A stretch of 48,613 bases of DNA from Muribaculaceae bacterium (GTDB taxonomy: Bacteria; Bacteroidota; Bacteroidia; Bacteroidales; Muribaculaceae): positions 1 through 48,613 of the forward strand of contig JAFUVK010000180.1 of the NCBI GenBank assembly GCA_017477555.1. Direction: 5' to 3'. Positions 16,064 through 25,644 of this stretch are shown here, piece by piece. Made by a program: the position numbers and the translations under genes. The stretch's first letter is position 1; every line of letters begins with the position of its first letter. The notes under the pieces are model-generated. The model was not told where the DNA came from and made no database searches. It was given only the letters and a program-made list of their open reading frames with translations.

Positions 16064-18274
16064 ATGACACCCACCGAAATCAATAACTATCGTGACCAGA
16101 TAGTGGCTGCAGTCGAACGCCAGGAGCTCACACGCGCCATCGGCAAGCTCTCGAGCCTGGCTGCACAACTGCCAGATGCCGCGTTGCGCGATAAGCTCGA
16201 CCAAGTGAAGACGAGCTACGACCTAATGCTTCACTACCTGTCGCAGGGCATATTAGATCCAGCTCGCGACCAGGTGCTGAACCACATCGTCAGGCAACTG
16301 CTCCAGCTCACCGACCAATGTGTGATTGCCATGCAAGAGAAAGACTCGCCCGAGGTGTTCTATGCACGTCGGCGCGAATTGCAGGCAGTGCCGTTGTCCG
16401 ACTTAGTGTCGCTCTATCGCACCGAGTGTGGAAAACTGTCGTTGTTACAGGGAGTTGACGAAGCGTCTAGTAACCGCCAGGTTCAGCTACAAGTGATGAA
16501 GTCGCGCGAACAATGCGAGACTCGCATATTCAACAAAGTGTGGAGCAGTTTCCCCACCACACAAGCCGATGCCGAAGTAATTGGGCAGTTTATTGCCGAC
16601 GACACACTGCCCGAACCAGCCCGATGCCTGATGGTAATGGCACTATTACTGGGACTCACCAAGTTCTACGATGAGAACAAGCTGGTGGCGCTGATTGACG
16701 CTTATACCTCAAGCAGCTCGAGTGAGGTGCAGTTGCGCGCCATCATAGGCACACTGCTGGCACTGAACACCCATCGGCGGCGCGCCGAGCTTTCACGCAC
16801 ACTGGCAAGCCACATCGCCGTCATGACCGAAGCCTCCACCTGGCGGGCCGATGTGGCCATGGTCATGTATCGGCTGATAGGCACCCGCAACACCGACCGT
16901 GTGACTCAGCGCGTGACGCAAGAAATCATGCCCGACATCATGAAGGCCAGCCCGGGCCTGATGCGTAAGATGATGAGGCCGGGCACCGAGATTGACCCCG
17001 ACGAGCTTGAGGGCAACCCTGAGTGGCAAGAGATGCTCGAGAACAGCGGTGTGGCCGCCAAGATGGAACAGTTCAGTCAGTTGCAGCAAGAGGGCAGCGA
17101 CGTGTTTATCAGCACCTTCTCAAGGCTCAAGACATTCCCTTTCTTCCACACATTGAGCAACTGGTTCATGCCCTTTCACAGCGACCACTCGGTAGTGCAA
17201 GAAGCATTCGACGAGAGCGACCACCTGCTGCGCGACATGGTGGTTCGTGCCCCATTCCTGTGCAATAGCGACCGCTACTCGTTCTGCCTGACACTGCGTA
17301 GCATGCCAGCCGGCCAGCGCGAGCTCATCAGGACACAGACCCAGCAACAAATGGCCGACCTCGACGAGATGCAAGCCGAGCGGGTGGTGCAACAGCGCAA
17401 TCTCAATCGCGACACCATAGCCACACGTTGCGTGCAAGACCTGTACAGATTCTTCAAACTATTCTCGCGGCGCCGCGAGTTCCTGGCAGTGATGGACACA
17501 GCCATGGACTTCACCGGCCTACCCTACCTATCGGCATACACCGACAGTGCTGAGACACTGCAGGTGGTGGCCGAGTTCTACCTGACCAACGAGTTTGACA
17601 ACGAGGCCGTACACTATTTCTCGCTCCTTCTCAAGGCACAAGAATCCACCGACCCCGTGGTGCTACAGAAACTAGGATTTGCCCACGAGCGACTGGGCAA
17701 CACACACGAGGCCCTAAAGCAATACCAGCGCTATGAGCTGGTACGCGACGATGATCTGTGGACATTGCGCCACATTGCCAGCTGCTACCGCACGCTGCAT
17801 AAGCCCGATAAGGCACTGGAGTACTACGAGCGCATCGACCGTCTGAAACCCGGCCTGGTCTCGACCACACTCAACATGGGGCATACCCTGCTCGAACAAG
17901 GACGCACCGACGAGGCTCTGCAATGCTATTTCAAGGCCGACCTGATGGACGAGCGCCGACACCGCGCATGGCGCCCTATCGCCTGGTGCTCGTTTGTGCT
18001 AGGCAATGACGAGCGCAGTTTGGACTACTACAATCGCATCATCCAAGCCGACAAACCGACGATGACCGACTACGTCAATCGCGGCCATGTGCACCTGTGC
18101 ACAGGCAATCTGGCCCAAGCTGTGTCCGACTATCGCCATGCCGTTCAGCTGGGCGATGCCGATGCCACGCGAGAGACCATCCTGACCGACCTGCCCCAGC
18201 TGCAGCGCCGCGGAGTCAGCGAGCAAGACGTGCGACTGGCCATTGATGCTGCATTTATTCAAATAGAGAAATGA
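16064..18274 (+). CDS. Large tetratricopeptide-repeat protein
   Basis: A 736-aa cytoplasmic protein without signal peptide or membrane helix. The N-terminal 500 residues are alpha-helical, of a Bacteroidota type without a named function (LSSLAAQLPDAALRDKL, SFPTTQADAEVIGQF, LRTFPFFH-like FSRLKTFPFFHTLSNWFMPF). From about residue 525 TPR units follow: VVLQKLGFAHERLGNTHEAL, LRHIASCYRTLHKPDKALEY, TLNMGHTLLEQGRTDEALQC, WCSFVLGNDERSLDYYNRI and NRGHVHLCTGNLAQAVSDYR. TPRs mediate protein-protein contacts, so a scaffold or chaperone-like role is plausible; nothing identifies the partner. It stands alone. Confidence 0.85.
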   Translation: MTPTEINNYRDQIVAAVERQELTRAIGKLSSLAAQLPDAALRDKLDQVKTSYDLMLHYLSQGILDPARDQVLNHIVRQLLQLTDQCVIAMQEKDSPEVFYARRRELQAVPLSDLVSLYRTECGKLSLLQGVDEASSNRQVQLQVMKSREQCETRIFNKVWSSFPTTQADAEVIGQFIADDTLPEPARCLMVMALLLGLTKFYDENKLVALIDAYTSSSSSEVQLRAIIGTLLALNTHRRRAELSRTLASHIAVMTEASTWRADVAMVMYRLIGTRNTDRVTQRVTQEIMPDIMKASPGLMRKMMRPGTEIDPDELEGNPEWQEMLENSGVAAKMEQFSQLQQEGSDVFISTFSRLKTFPFFHTLSNWFMPFHSDHSVVQEAFDESDHLLRDMVVRAPFLCNSDRYSFCLTLRSMPAGQRELIRTQTQQQMADLDEMQAERVVQQRNLNRDTIATRCVQDLYRFFKLFSRRREFLAVMDTAMDFTGLPYLSAYTDSAETLQVVAEFYLTNEFDNEAVHYFSLLLKAQESTDPVVLQKLGFAHERLGNTHEALKQYQRYELVRDDDLWTLRHIASCYRTLHKPDKALEYYERIDRLKPGLVSTTLNMGHTLLEQGRTDEALQCYFKADLMDERRHRAWRPIAWCSFVLGNDERSLDYYNRIIQADKPTMTDYVNRGHVHLCTGNLAQAVSDYRHAVQLGDADATRETILTDLPQLQRRGVSEQDVRLAIDAAFIQIEK

Positions 18275-18398
18275 GTATTTTAGCCTCGCCACGAGCTAAA
18301 GAACCGGAAGCGAGGTCAAACGTTGATGTGGCTGCAGCTGTGCTATGGGCGCAGTCCCACATCCAGCCACAACTAACAAAGTAAAGAAATATCACATT

Positions 18399-20426
18399 AT
18401 GTTCACAACCCCTTTCAACACTCCACATGGGCTAGTGCCGTTTGAGCATATCACTAACGACATGTATGAGCCGGCTATCAAACAAGCCATTGCACAGAGC
18501 GAAGCAGAGGTCGACCTGATAGCCAACAACCCCGAGGCGCCAACCTTTGAAAACACAGTAGTCAGGCTGGAACAGAGCGGTGAGATGTTGAGTCGTGTGC
18601 TGGGCGTATTCTACGCCATGCTCTCGGCCAACGCCGACGACCAACTGATGGAAATCTCACAGCGAATGGCTCCATTGCTGGCCGAACATAGCACAGCCAT
18701 CACACTGAACCGCAAGCTCTGGCAGCGCATCAAGCATGTGCATGACACATTCGACCGCCAAGCTCACGACCGAGAAGACTGGATGCTGCTCGACAAGACC
18801 CACCGGTCGTTTGTGCGCAGCGGCGCAGCCCTTGAAGGCGCCGATCGCGACCGTTATCGCGAGCTCACACGACGGCTCACCGAGGAGACTCTTCGGTTTG
18901 GGCAGAACCACCTGAAGGCCACTAATGCCTACGAATTGTGGCTGGGTGCCGACGACCTGGCCGGCTTGCCCGAGAGCACCATTGAGGCTGCCGCTCACGC
19001 CGCCAGCGAGCATGGCCGTACCGATGCCTATCTGGTGACGCTGCACGCACCCAGTTACATGGCATTCATGAAATACTCGAGCCGCCGCGACCTGCGACAA
19101 CAGCTATATATGGCCTATAACACCCAGTGCACTACAGGCGAGTATAGCAATATGGAACTATGCCGCAGCATCGCCAATACACGACTTGAGCTAGCCCGGC
19201 TGATGGGCTGCGATACATTTGCCCAATACCGGCTACAAAACTCCATGGCCCAGACTCCCCAAGCGGTGAATGAGATGCTTGAGCGACTGCGCGTGGCCTA
19301 TCAGCCTGCCATGGCACGTGAGATGGAGTCGCTCACACGGTTTGCCAGCGAGTTCGAGGGGCATCCCGTCGCGCTCGAGCCATGGGACTACAGCTACTAT
19401 GCCAACAAAGAGCGCGACAGCCTGTTTGGAGTCAACGACGAGCTCCTGCGCCCTTACTTCCCGCTCGACCGTGTGATAGAAGGAGTGCTGGGACTGGCCA
19501 CAAGGCTCTACGGGCTGCACTTCGCGCCCTGCACACAGGCCGAAGTGTTTGCCCCCGAGGTGAAGGTGTATGATGTGACTGACCGCGATGGCCAGTGGAT
19601 GGGTGCGTTATACACCGACTTCTTCCCACGGTCGACTAAAGAGAGCGGAGCTTGGATGACCGCTTTCCGCGAACAGTACCGCGACCTAAGTGGCGAAGAT
19701 GTGCGTCCTCTGGTGTCGCTGACAATGAACTTCACTCGCCCCACAGCCACCAAGCCATCATTACTCACCTTCGGCGAGGTGCGCACTTTCTTGCATGAGT
19801 TCGGGCACGGTCTGCACTGCCTGTTATCGCGCTGCCGCTACGAGTCGACCTCGGGAACCAACGTGTATCGCGACTTTGTGGAGTTACCCTCGCAGTTCCA
19901 TGAGAATTTCCTATTCGAGCGCGAGTTTCTCGACAGCTTTGCCCGTCACTATCAGACGGGCCAACGTATCCCGCAAGACCTCATCGACCGCATCATCGCT
20001 TCGTCGCAATACGGTGCGGCCTACTCCTGCATGCGCCAATTGTCGTTCGGCATGCTCGACATGGCCTGGCATAGCCTCACCCAGCCCTATCAGGGCGACA
20101 TCGCCACATTAGAGCACAATGCCATGCTTCCGGTGCAATGCTTTGCCCCGGTGCCTGGTTGCCTGATGTCGCCACAGTTCGGCCACCTCTTTTCGGGCGG
20201 CTATGCGGCAGGTTATTATGGTTATAAATGGGCCGAAATCTTGGATGCCGACGCCTTCGGCCGATTTCAGGAAGAGGGAATCTTCAACCCCGCCACGGCC
20301 CAACTGTGGCACGACTGCGTGATGTCACGTGGCAGCAGCGACATGCCCATGACGCTGTATGAGCAGTTCCGTGGCCGGGGGCCCAGCATCGACGCGCTGC
20401 TGCGCCGCGACGGCATTCAACCTTAG
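18399..20426 (+). CDS. dcp: M3-family metallopeptidase (dipeptidyl carboxypeptidase type)
   Basis: A 675-aa zinc oligopeptidase of the Dcp/oligopeptidase A group. The zinc motif HEFGH is at residues 466-470 (FLHEFGHGLHCLLS), with the downstream Glu in SGTNVYRDFVELPSQFHENF. The substrate-side motif near the C-terminus (HLFSGGYAAGYYGYKWAEIL) is conserved. There is no signal peptide, so it is probably cytoplasmic, degrading peptides. The ATG before FTTPFNTPHGLVPFEHI is chosen over an upstream GTG/ATG extension without homology. It converges on rlmD with a 4-nt overlap of the stop codons. Confidence 0.93.
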   Translation: MFTTPFNTPHGLVPFEHITNDMYEPAIKQAIAQSEAEVDLIANNPEAPTFENTVVRLEQSGEMLSRVLGVFYAMLSANADDQLMEISQRMAPLLAEHSTAITLNRKLWQRIKHVHDTFDRQAHDREDWMLLDKTHRSFVRSGAALEGADRDRYRELTRRLTEETLRFGQNHLKATNAYELWLGADDLAGLPESTIEAAAHAASEHGRTDAYLVTLHAPSYMAFMKYSSRRDLRQQLYMAYNTQCTTGEYSNMELCRSIANTRLELARLMGCDTFAQYRLQNSMAQTPQAVNEMLERLRVAYQPAMAREMESLTRFASEFEGHPVALEPWDYSYYANKERDSLFGVNDELLRPYFPLDRVIEGVLGLATRLYGLHFAPCTQAEVFAPEVKVYDVTDRDGQWMGALYTDFFPRSTKESGAWMTAFREQYRDLSGEDVRPLVSLTMNFTRPTATKPSLLTFGEVRTFLHEFGHGLHCLLSRCRYESTSGTNVYRDFVELPSQFHENFLFEREFLDSFARHYQTGQRIPQDLIDRIIASSQYGAAYSCMRQLSFGMLDMAWHSLTQPYQGDIATLEHNAMLPVQCFAPVPGCLMSPQFGHLFSGGYAAGYYGYKWAEILDADAFGRFQEEGIFNPATAQLWHDCVMSRGSSDMPMTLYEQFRGRGPSIDALLRRDGIQP

Positions 20427-21835
20427 GACTTGAGTTCGAGCTTCACCACATTCTCCACATGATGTGTGTGAGGGAACATGTCCACAGGTTGAATCTCAGT
20501 GACCATGTATCGGGCATCGAGCATAGCTAAGTCGCGCGCCTGCGTGGCCGGGTTGCAACTGACATAGACAATGCGCTGTGGCAGCGCACCCAGAATCACT
20601 CCCACCACATCAGGGTGCATGCCGGCACGGGGCGGGTCGATAATCATCACATCGGGCCGCCCATGTTGTGCCACAAACTCATCGGTGAGCACATGGCGCA
20701 TGTCACCCGCAAAGAATAGTGTATTGTCAATGCCATTGACGCGCGAGTTAAGCTTGGCATCCTCGATGGCATCGGGCACATACTCGATGCCGATGACCTG
20801 ACGAGCCTGACGCGCCACAAAGTTGGCAATGGTGCCTGTGCCGGTATATAGGTCATACACCAACTGCTGGCCGGTGAGGCCTGCCATGCGACGTGCCACC
20901 TTATATAGCTCGTAGGCCTGGAGTGAGTTGGTCTGATAGAACGATTTGGGCCCCACACGAAAACGCAGTCCTTCCATTTCCTCCTCGATGTAGTCTCGTC
21001 CGCTATGCAACACAATATCTTGGTCGGCAATCGAATCGTTGCATTTGAGATTGACCACATACATCAGACAGGTGATTTGCGGGAATTGCTGCGCAATAGC
21101 GTCCATCACATCATGAATAGCCGCTGGGTTGTCCTCGCCGAACACCACAACGAGCATAATCTCGCCGGTGCTGGCGGTACGCACCATGAGCGTTCGCATC
21201 AGCCCCTGGTTGTTGCGGATGTCGTAGAATGTATAGCCCCTGTGTATGGCATACTGGCGTATAAACAGTCGTATTTCATTGCTCACATCGGGCTGCAGCC
21301 AGCATTGCTTGATGTCGAGCACCTTGTCGAAGCTGCCGGGGATGTGGAACCCCAGGGCATTGCGGTCATCGAACACCTCGCCACTACTCATCTGCTCGGT
21401 AGTGAGCCAGCACTTGTTGCTAAATGTAAACTCAAGCTTATTGCGATAGTGCCGCGTCTGCGCCGAAGGGAAGATAGGATTGATGGGCGGAATAGGGACC
21501 TTGGCGATTCGCTCAAGGGCATCTACCACTTGCTGTTGCTTGTACTGCAGCTGACTCTGGTAAGGCAGGTGCTGCCACTTGCAGCCGCCGCAGATGCCAA
21601 AGTGCTGGCAGAACGGCTCTACTCGCTGTGCGGCGGGTGTTACCATACGCACAATCTGCCCCTCGGCAAAACTGTGCTTCTTGCGGGTGATTCTTAGGTC
21701 CACAATATCGCCCGGAGCGCCATATGGCACAAACACGACCAAGTCGTTCCATCGTCCCAGACTCTTGCCCTCGGCCGCCACACCCGTGATTTCAAAATTT
21801 TCTAGTGTTGGCAGATCTTTCTTTTTTCGTGACAT
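20423..21835 (-). CDS. rlmD: 23S rRNA (uracil-C5)-methyltransferase RlmD/RumA family
   Basis: A 470-aa SAM-dependent tRNA/rRNA m5U methyltransferase. An N-terminal TRAM domain (about 10-65; GVAAEGKSLGRWNDLVVFV) is followed by the [4Fe-4S] cysteines CQHFGICGGC (76, 82, 85) with a fourth in KQCWLQ. The catalytic domain has YDLYTGTGTIANFVA for SAM, MIIDPPRAGMH and the nucleophile Cys in YVSCNPATQARDL. The final residues HVENVVKLEL are the typical end. RumA, RumB and TrmA are similar; the iron-sulfur cysteines and TRAM favour RlmD, but several paralogues occur in Bacteroidota, so the exact target base is uncertain. Confidence 0.93.
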   Translation of the reverse strand: MSRKKKDLPTLENFEITGVAAEGKSLGRWNDLVVFVPYGAPGDIVDLRITRKKHSFAEGQIVRMVTPAAQRVEPFCQHFGICGGCKWQHLPYQSQLQYKQQQVVDALERIAKVPIPPINPIFPSAQTRHYRNKLEFTFSNKCWLTTEQMSSGEVFDDRNALGFHIPGSFDKVLDIKQCWLQPDVSNEIRLFIRQYAIHRGYTFYDIRNNQGLMRTLMVRTASTGEIMLVVVFGEDNPAAIHDVMDAIAQQFPQITCLMYVVNLKCNDSIADQDIVLHSGRDYIEEEMEGLRFRVGPKSFYQTNSLQAYELYKVARRMAGLTGQQLVYDLYTGTGTIANFVARQARQVIGIEYVPDAIEDAKLNSRVNGIDNTLFFAGDMRHVLTDEFVAQHGRPDVMIIDPPRAGMHPDVVGVILGALPQRIVYVSCNPATQARDLAMLDARYMVTEIQPVDMFPHTHHVENVVKLELKS

Positions 21836-21932
21836 CTATTTCAGTTGTTTGTTTTCAATTGATAGTTATGACTCGACGAGTTAATAGTTAACCAATAACC
21901 TTTAACCATTAGCATTTATCTGTTAACTATTA

Positions 21933-24002
21933 TCATTTGCCGAGCATGGCATTAATCAGGACATTAATGTCGGCCACATCGGCCTTACCGTCATCCGTAA
22001 CATCGCTTGCCGCTAGCAACTCGTCGCTCTCAACCCGTCCGAGCATGGCATTAATCACCACGTTGACATCGGCCACATCGAGCACCCCGTCGGCATTGAC
22101 ATCTAGCCGATTGAGACTTCGGAGCAAATAGTGCATTCCTGCCTCGACATCAAGTTTGCCACGTCCCCAGCAACGAGCCTCACCTTGTGTGACCCACTGG
22201 TCGCGCACAGCCGTGTGATCGAGAATGTCGCGGATGTCATCAGGCGAGAGGTCGGACTTGGCTTGCAACCACAGAGCGATGGCCCCGGTCATGACTGGGG
22301 CAGACATCGATGTGCCATAGCATGCTCCATAAGGATAGTCGATCCCCTCACTGTTCTGGAAGAACGAGAGGTTGCTGGCATTGACAATCGGCGAGACTGC
22401 GTCATATCTGCTTGCCGACGACACGGTGACCATGCCCGGAGCACAAATGTCGGGTCGCGATTTACCGCGCGTATCGGGTCCCCATGCCGTGAAATAGGCT
22501 ATGTCGTGCATCGGTGTAGCCCTAGGCGAGACAAACGTTCCGCCACTGGCTAGAGGGAACACCTGCTTGGTGATGTATGCCCCTACCGAAATAGCTTTCT
22601 CGCCCGTGGCCAAGTCGCTGATGGTGCCAGCCTTGGTGCCAGCCACCTGTCCGGGCAGCAACCCCCTGAAGAACACTCCACCGTTCACCCAGGCATGGAA
22701 GCTGGGATCCTCATCGGCCACCACCTTCAGACCAAGGCGATATCGCCCCGTGTCGCGCGGTTTGACATGAGAGACCAGTATTGAGTGGGCACGGTCATCT
22801 AGCTCAACGGCTGTGGCAAATTGCATCGTTCCCGTCACGTATTGACTCCACAGTGTGTCCGAGTCCATGTCTACGGTCAACACCGAGTCGGGGTCAAGCC
22901 CCACAAAATAAGGAGTTTCAAGCACAAGCCGTCGGTCTTTTTTGTCAATGAGCGTGAGCGCCACCTTATGGCGATGCCCCTGGCTCGACCAAAACGACAC
23001 CGTATTGTTGAACGAGCCCGAATAGAGGTCGAGCGTTGTACTCACGGTGTCGGCCCCGGTCGCAAAATTGTGGTTCAGATGCAAGGCGGCATAGCCCGAG
23101 TTGTGGGCCGACACCGACAGAATGCGACCCGGGCCCGAGATCTGATCGAAGACCTGGCACAGCGGTGACGTGCCGTCGTGAGGTCCATCGATTGAGGCGA
23201 AGCTCATATTGACCACCGCGGGCAAACCAACACTGTCGGCATAGTTAAATATGTAGGCCAGCGAGTTGGCAATGTCGGTATCATAGAGTAGTGGCATGGC
23301 GCAGACCACCAGTCGCGCGCCGGGTGCCACACCCTGAAAGCCATTGAAGCAACTGCCCGATGCTGTGCCTATGGTGTGCGTGCCGTGCGACGCTGTAGGG
23401 TCATCGGTGGTGAGCAATGCGATCTGTTCGGGTGTGTTGTAGTGGCTACCGGGCAGCGTGTCGCCATGGATCACCGGCGAAGTACCGGTGGAATCCTGTG
23501 GCAGATAAGCCGCCACTACCCTGCTCCGGCCCATGGAGTCGCACAAGTTAATGTGATTGAAGTCCACCCCTGTGTCAATCACTCCCACCACCACATCATG
23601 GCCAGTGTAGGGGATATTGAAACCCGTGCCTACAGCCACCGGCACAACGTGTGCATCGGCCATTGCCGAATCGTTGCACAACTGGCTGAGCTGCGCCACC
23701 GCCAGCTGACGCACACCGGCCATACGGCACACGCTGCCCACAAGCGACAGGGGCACTGTGGCGGTGACCATGTGGCCGAAGCACATGTGCACACTCACAC
23801 CCAGCTGACGCAGACGCTGGACTGCCGCAGGATCACTGACCGTGATGAAGGCGCGCAAGCTGGCCCTCTGCCCCGAAGTAGCACGTATCGCCTGCACATG
23901 GCTGGGCTGCATGGCCAACTTTGTGCCAGCCGTCAAATGTCCTTGCGCCATCACAGCTATTGACGTAAGAACAATGGTAAATAGTAATAACAATCGTCTC
24001 AT
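21933..24002 (-). CDS. Secreted subtilisin-like (S8) protease with dockerin-like repeats
   Basis: A 689-aa secreted serine protease. Signal peptide MRRLLLLFTIVLTSIAVMAQ; an N-terminal propeptide-like region; then the S8 catalytic triad Asp143 (VVGVIDTGVDFNH), His206 (SHGTHTIGTASG) and Ser565 (GTSMSAPVMTGAIALWLQ). A beta-rich insert (about 310-470) lies between His and Ser. The C-terminal 60 residues hold two dockerin-like calcium repeats, LDVNADGVLDVADVNVVINA and SDVTDDGKADVADINVLINA, like those of the CotH protein in this window. The start is the ATG of the signal peptide, 1 nt after the stop of the preceding 78-aa gene, so the two are translationally coupled. Confidence 0.93.
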   Translation of the reverse strand: MRRLLLLFTIVLTSIAVMAQGHLTAGTKLAMQPSHVQAIRATSGQRASLRAFITVSDPAAVQRLRQLGVSVHMCFGHMVTATVPLSLVGSVCRMAGVRQLAVAQLSQLCNDSAMADAHVVPVAVGTGFNIPYTGHDVVVGVIDTGVDFNHINLCDSMGRSRVVAAYLPQDSTGTSPVIHGDTLPGSHYNTPEQIALLTTDDPTASHGTHTIGTASGSCFNGFQGVAPGARLVVCAMPLLYDTDIANSLAYIFNYADSVGLPAVVNMSFASIDGPHDGTSPLCQVFDQISGPGRILSVSAHNSGYAALHLNHNFATGADTVSTTLDLYSGSFNNTVSFWSSQGHRHKVALTLIDKKDRRLVLETPYFVGLDPDSVLTVDMDSDTLWSQYVTGTMQFATAVELDDRAHSILVSHVKPRDTGRYRLGLKVVADEDPSFHAWVNGGVFFRGLLPGQVAGTKAGTISDLATGEKAISVGAYITKQVFPLASGGTFVSPRATPMHDIAYFTAWGPDTRGKSRPDICAPGMVTVSSASRYDAVSPIVNASNLSFFQNSEGIDYPYGACYGTSMSAPVMTGAIALWLQAKSDLSPDDIRDILDHTAVRDQWVTQGEARCWGRGKLDVEAGMHYLLRSLNRLDVNADGVLDVADVNVVINAMLGRVESDELLAASDVTDDGKADVADINVLINAMLGK

Positions 24003-24003
24003 C

Positions 24004-24240
24004 TTATCGTCGCATTCGGTCCTCGAGTTGGCGATTGCGATAGTAGTCGGTGCCCTTGACTTGTCTGTAGGCACGATACACACCATAGGCGGCTAAGATG
24101 GCGGCCATACCCAAGCGTATCATGCGCCACATGGCCGTATCATTCCACTCAAAGAAATTGACAATGAGCAGATAGGCCATGCCCAGATACACTATAATCA
24201 TCAACACGCCAAAGACGAGGCGCAGAGTTTTTGTTAACAT
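24004..24240 (-). CDS. Small two-helix membrane protein
   Basis: A 78-aa protein with two transmembrane helices (about 7-29, LVFGVLMIIVYLGMAYLLIVN, and 39-58, MIRLGMAAILAAYGVYRAY) and a short basic cytoplasmic tail (RNRQLEDRMRR). The pattern RLGM..ILAAYGVYRAYRQVKGTDYY resembles a conserved small Bacteroidales protein of unknown function. It sits between cinA (30 bp upstream) and the subtilase (1 nt downstream). Confidence 0.75.
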   Translation of the reverse strand: MLTKTLRLVFGVLMIIVYLGMAYLLIVNFFEWNDTAMWRMIRLGMAAILAAYGVYRAYRQVKGTDYYRNRQLEDRMRR

Positions 24241-24270
24241 TCTCGATAATAATTTCAGGAAACAAATATT

Positions 24271-25518
24271 CTATTCACTGTCAACCAAGAGCGAAAGCAG
24301 CAACAGCAGAGCATCGTTGGTGGCACGGGATATGACGCGGTCGCGGTGACCAGGTATGTGCCGGCACTGCGTGAGCATCCTCTCGCCACACCGGGCAGCC
24401 ATCCACACGGTGCCAACAGGTGTCTCGGGCGTACCTCCTCCCGGGCCGGCCACGCCGGTTGTCGACACAGCGCAGTCGGTGCCGAGCAGTCGGCAAACGC
24501 CTGTGGCCATCTGCTCGGCCACCGTTTGGCTCACCACACCATAGCGATCGATGTCGCTTGCCGACACCCCGAGCTGCCGTTGCTTAACCTGCCGGTGATA
24601 AGACACCACAGCACCAAGGAAATATTCACTGCTTCCGGCCACACGTGTCACCTCGTGGGCAATGTTTCCGCCCGTACAACTCTCGGCAGTGGCTAGAGTC
24701 AGGCCTCGCTGACGCAGCAGTCGCCCCACTATGGCAGCCAGCGGCAAATCCTCGTCGGCCACGATGTGCTTGCCCAGCCGATCATGCAGTTCGGCGGCCA
24801 AGCGGTCCATCTCGGCTTTGAGCCACTGAGCATCGGTCGACTGCCCGGTGAGACGCAAATGGATGATTCCGGGCTGCGGCAGGTAAGCCAGATGGATGCC
24901 TGGCGGCAGCGAGCGTTCCCACGAGTCAAGTTGCATGGCCAGGGCGCTCTCAATAATGCCCACCACCATCATGTGCCTGAACTCGATGTCGACGTGGTCG
25001 CTGAAGTGCGCCACAAGCTGCGGAATCACCTCACGCACCAGCATCGTCTCGGCCTCATAGGGCACACCGGGCATACTCACCAGCACCTTCCCGTCGCGCT
25101 CAAACCACATGAGCGGTGCAGTGCCGCACTGGTTCTGTATCACCCGACACGACGACGGCACCATGGCTTGAGCACGGGTGTAGTCGTTGAGCGGCAGATG
25201 CCTGCCCGCCACAATCTGCTCCACATTGCGAGCCGTGGGCGGGTCATAGACCAGCTCACCACCGAAGTATCGGCACAACGTGGGCTTGGTGATATCGTCT
25301 TTAGTTGGTCCCAGACCACCTGTCATGAGCACCACATCGCTGTGGGCAAAGGCATCATCGATGGCGTCAAAGATGGCTCCACTGTCGTCGGCCACAGCAC
25401 GAATGGTAGTGGCCTGCCAGCCATAGGGGGTCAGTTGCCGGGCAATAAAGCCTGAATTGGTATCTTGCACTTGGCCTATGAGAATCTCATCGCCAACGAC
25501 TAGAATTGAATAATCCAT
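24271..25518 (-). CDS. cinA: CinA-family nicotinamide-nucleotide amidohydrolase/pyrophosphatase
   Basis: A 415-aa protein with two CinA domains. The N-terminal MoCF/COG1058 part (about 1-170) has VVGDEILIGQVQDTNSGFIA and MTGGLGPTKDDITKPTL (ADP-ribose/NMN pyrophosphatase site). The C-terminal amidase part (about 250-412) has LATAESCTGGNIAHEVTRVAGSSEYFLGAVVSY and STTGVAGPGGGTPETPVGTVW, matching NMN deamidase with its catalytic serine in ESCTGG. It is thought to recycle NMN for NAD. The correct start is MDYSILVVGDEI; the apparent N-terminal LTP repeats upstream come from a 9-bp DNA repeat in the leader. tsaD is 126 bp upstream. Confidence 0.95.
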   Translation of the reverse strand: MDYSILVVGDEILIGQVQDTNSGFIARQLTPYGWQATTIRAVADDSGAIFDAIDDAFAHSDVVLMTGGLGPTKDDITKPTLCRYFGGELVYDPPTARNVEQIVAGRHLPLNDYTRAQAMVPSSCRVIQNQCGTAPLMWFERDGKVLVSMPGVPYEAETMLVREVIPQLVAHFSDHVDIEFRHMMVVGIIESALAMQLDSWERSLPPGIHLAYLPQPGIIHLRLTGQSTDAQWLKAEMDRLAAELHDRLGKHIVADEDLPLAAIVGRLLRQRGLTLATAESCTGGNIAHEVTRVAGSSEYFLGAVVSYHRQVKQRQLGVSASDIDRYGVVSQTVAEQMATGVCRLLGTDCAVSTTGVAGPGGGTPETPVGTVWMAARCGERMLTQCRHIPGHRDRVISRATNDALLLLLSLLVDSE

Positions 25519-25530
25519 TACACTTTTAGT

Positions 25531-25590
25531 AGTTAAGGGAGTTAAGGGAGTTAAGGGAGTTAAAGGAGTTAAAGGAGTCAAAGGAGTTAA
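25531..25590. repeat. 9-bp direct repeat array in the cinA leader
   Basis: About 6.5 copies of AGTTAAGGG / AGTTAAAGG, ending 13 bp upstream of the cinA ATG. The word is shared with the 18-bp array before the DUF4293 gene. Confidence 0.9.
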
Positions 25591-25644
25591 TACGAATCTC
25601 TTGCCGATGACAACTTTCAACTATAAACTTTCAACTATAAACTT

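Noticed and set aside
24766-25455. 229-aa open frame on the plus strand
   Set aside because: Antisense to cinA; low-complexity His-rich translation.
25519-25620. CinA N-terminal extension with LTP repeats
   Set aside because: It is the translation of a 9-bp leader repeat; CinA homology starts at MDYSILVVGDEI.
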